NCBI GenBank assembly: GCA_041391485.1
Contig: JAWKNY010000020.1
Span: 6,890-70,889 of the forward strand
Reading direction: 5' to 3'
From: JACKAF01 sp041391485
GTDB lineage: Bacteria > Bdellovibrionota > FAC87 > UBA2466 > JACKAF01
DNA length: 64,000 bases
Position 1 is the stretch's first letter. Each line of letters begins with the position of its first letter. Positions 63,230 through 64,000 of the stretch are shown piece after piece. The notes under the pieces were generated by a model. That model did not search any database, was not told where the DNA came from, and saw nothing but the letters and a program-made list of their open reading frames with translations. The translations under genes were made by a program, and so were the position numbers.

Positions 63230-64000
63230 GTGCTAAAGCTTGTGTTGGCATTGCGCGACAAGGGAGAAGTGAAGCTGTTTCAAAAAACACGCAGTCTGGT
63301 GGCGGCGACCGTTCGATCGCAGCAAATTGTGTTCGTTTTCTCACGTTATGCGGTGTGGGAAGGTCTTTTCGCGCTGGGGTTGGAGATGGGCAAGCGCGGC
63401 CTGGCGTTCACGCGGCCGCGTCGCGCCAACATCCCGCTGGACGCGGTGTTTGGGAAAAAGCTTGCGCTAGCGCTTTACCGACTCGGCCCCACCTTTGTAA
63501 AGCTGGGCCAGATGCTCGCCCTACGCCCAGACCTAATTGGCGATCCGGTTGCCTCAGAGCTGCGAGTACTTTTCGATCAGGTTCCGCCCGTGCGTTTTGG
63601 CGTGATAAAACGCATTTTGAAGGAGGAGCTTGGCAAGAAAGTTGTCGCCGACTCCTTTTCCAAAATTGAGCCTAAACCACTTGGTTGTGCGAGTCTGGCT
63701 CAAGTTCATCAAGCGGAGCTGAAGGATGGAACGCCCGTCATCCTAAAGGTTCAGAAGCGCGGCGCTGCAAAGCTGGTACGAGTGGACTTAAGTCTGCTCG
63801 AAGGCCTGGCCAAATCGGCCGATCTGGCTTTTCCGCGCTACGGTATCCGTCAGATGTACGAGGACTTTTATCACGCCACGATTCGGGAAGTAGATTACCG
63901 AGAGGAAGCTAAGAACATCGAGCAGTTTAGAAAAAACTATTACAGCTTCTTTTCGTCGGCAGAAGTCATATTCCCTAGATACTATTCAGAGCTGAGCACG
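63230..64000 (+). CDS. ABC1/UbiB-family atypical kinase-like protein (3' truncated)
   Basis: The reading frame runs off the window end after 257 residues. GTG at 63230 with GGAGAG upstream gives LKLVLALRDKGEVKLF. Family features are GPTFVKLGQMLALRPDLI (KxGQ motif), FSKIEPKPLGCASLAQVHQA (nucleotide loop, usually AAASxGQVH), VILKVQKRGAAKLV (ATP-binding Lys) and REVDYREEAKNIEQF (conserved E-x-D-x-x-x-E-A-x-N). In E. coli UbiB this family supports ubiquinone synthesis; others act on quinones or lipids. The Cys-Ala in the nucleotide loop is a variation. It is divergent from the transglycosylase operon. Confidence 0.9.
   Translation, partial: MLKLVLALRDKGEVKLFQKTRSLVAATVRSQQIVFVFSRYAVWEGLFALGLEMGKRGLAFTRPRRANIPLDAVFGKKLALALYRLGPTFVKLGQMLALRPDLIGDPVASELRVLFDQVPPVRFGVIKRILKEELGKKVVADSFSKIEPKPLGCASLAQVHQAELKDGTPVILKVQKRGAAKLVRVDLSLLEGLAKSADLAFPRYGIRQMYEDFYHATIREVDYREEAKNIEQFRKNYYSFFSSAEVIFPRYYSELST

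Noticed and set aside
1..64000. tRNA genes, rRNA genes, CRISPR arrays, insertion sequences, prophage genes
   Set aside because: No TPsiC-like tRNA arms in the gaps, no short regular repeats with spacers, and no transposase, integrase or phage structural motifs were found.

Overview
The window comes from a Gram-negative bacterium of medium GC content. It encodes many lipoproteins, outer-membrane proteins, TonB proteins, an exosortase and pilin-like proteins. The mix of exosortase, CheA-like and NtrC-type signalling, secreted proteases and tripartite C-terminal tails suggests a Bdellovibrionota- or deltaproteobacteria-like lineage. That placement is inference: no rRNA or tRNA gene was seen. Many genes are broken by one or two frame changes, often at homopolymers, while guaB, guaA and many others are intact. 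This looks more like residual consensus errors in a draft assembly than gene decay, so frameshifted genes are annotated over their full reconstructed span.

Layout. 1-3.1 kb: end of an ABC exporter ATPase, its permease, prepilin peptidase and a GalE-type epimerase, coupled by 4-base overlaps. 3.1-7.8 kb (minus): a phytochelatin-synthase lipoprotein, a solitary rplC with its own promoter, a small basic protein and two glycosyltransferases. 7.9-11 kb: guaB-guaA behind a strong sigma-70 promoter. 10.9-15.2 kb: an exosortase operon (exosortase, SGNH hydrolase, secreted protein, HTTM/gamma-carboxylase-like membrane protein), divergent from two tandem 63-residue proteins that are little more than a signal peptide plus a VPEIPTN sorting tail. 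A decayed third copy lies just upstream of them. This is the most novel-looking system in the window. 15.2-16.7 kb: M48 protease and two YbjQ-like proteins.

16.8-30 kb: a catabolic region. A tightly coupled amnB-amnA-ridA-aldehyde dehydrogenase-hydratase-decarboxylase-LLM operon (2-aminophenol/2-aminomuconate meta-cleavage) is followed by two related secreted alpha/beta hydrolases, a LysR regulator with a 33-bp palindrome at its start, an asparaginase II-kynurenine formamidase fusion, and tryptophan 2,3-dioxygenase. Together they suggest tryptophan/kynurenine breakdown joined to aminophenol-type ring cleavage, but the middle steps (kynurenine hydroxylase, kynureninase) are not here.

30-38.6 kb: a pilin-like operon (a 1077-residue pilin-like protein, a short prepilin, a PilW-like protein, a secreted EF-hand protein), then a metalloprotease-like lipoprotein with a DUF4214-like partner. 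38.6-43.1 kb: NtrC-type regulator, CHASE2-like histidine kinase, stand-alone receiver, outer-membrane protein. 43.2-53.2 kb: a very large secreted helical protein, an outer-membrane protein, a matrixin-like protease, a trypsin-like protease with three Ig-like repeats, a HAMP/CheA-like kinase and a lipoprotein with a consensus promoter. 53.4-56.7 kb: peptide deformylase, two secreted proteins and an Nfu protein. 56.8-63.1 kb: cobalamin riboswitch, BtuB-like receptor, propeller-like lipoprotein and TonB protein, facing a minus-strand TonB/lytic transglycosylase operon. The window ends inside an ABC1/UbiB kinase-like gene.
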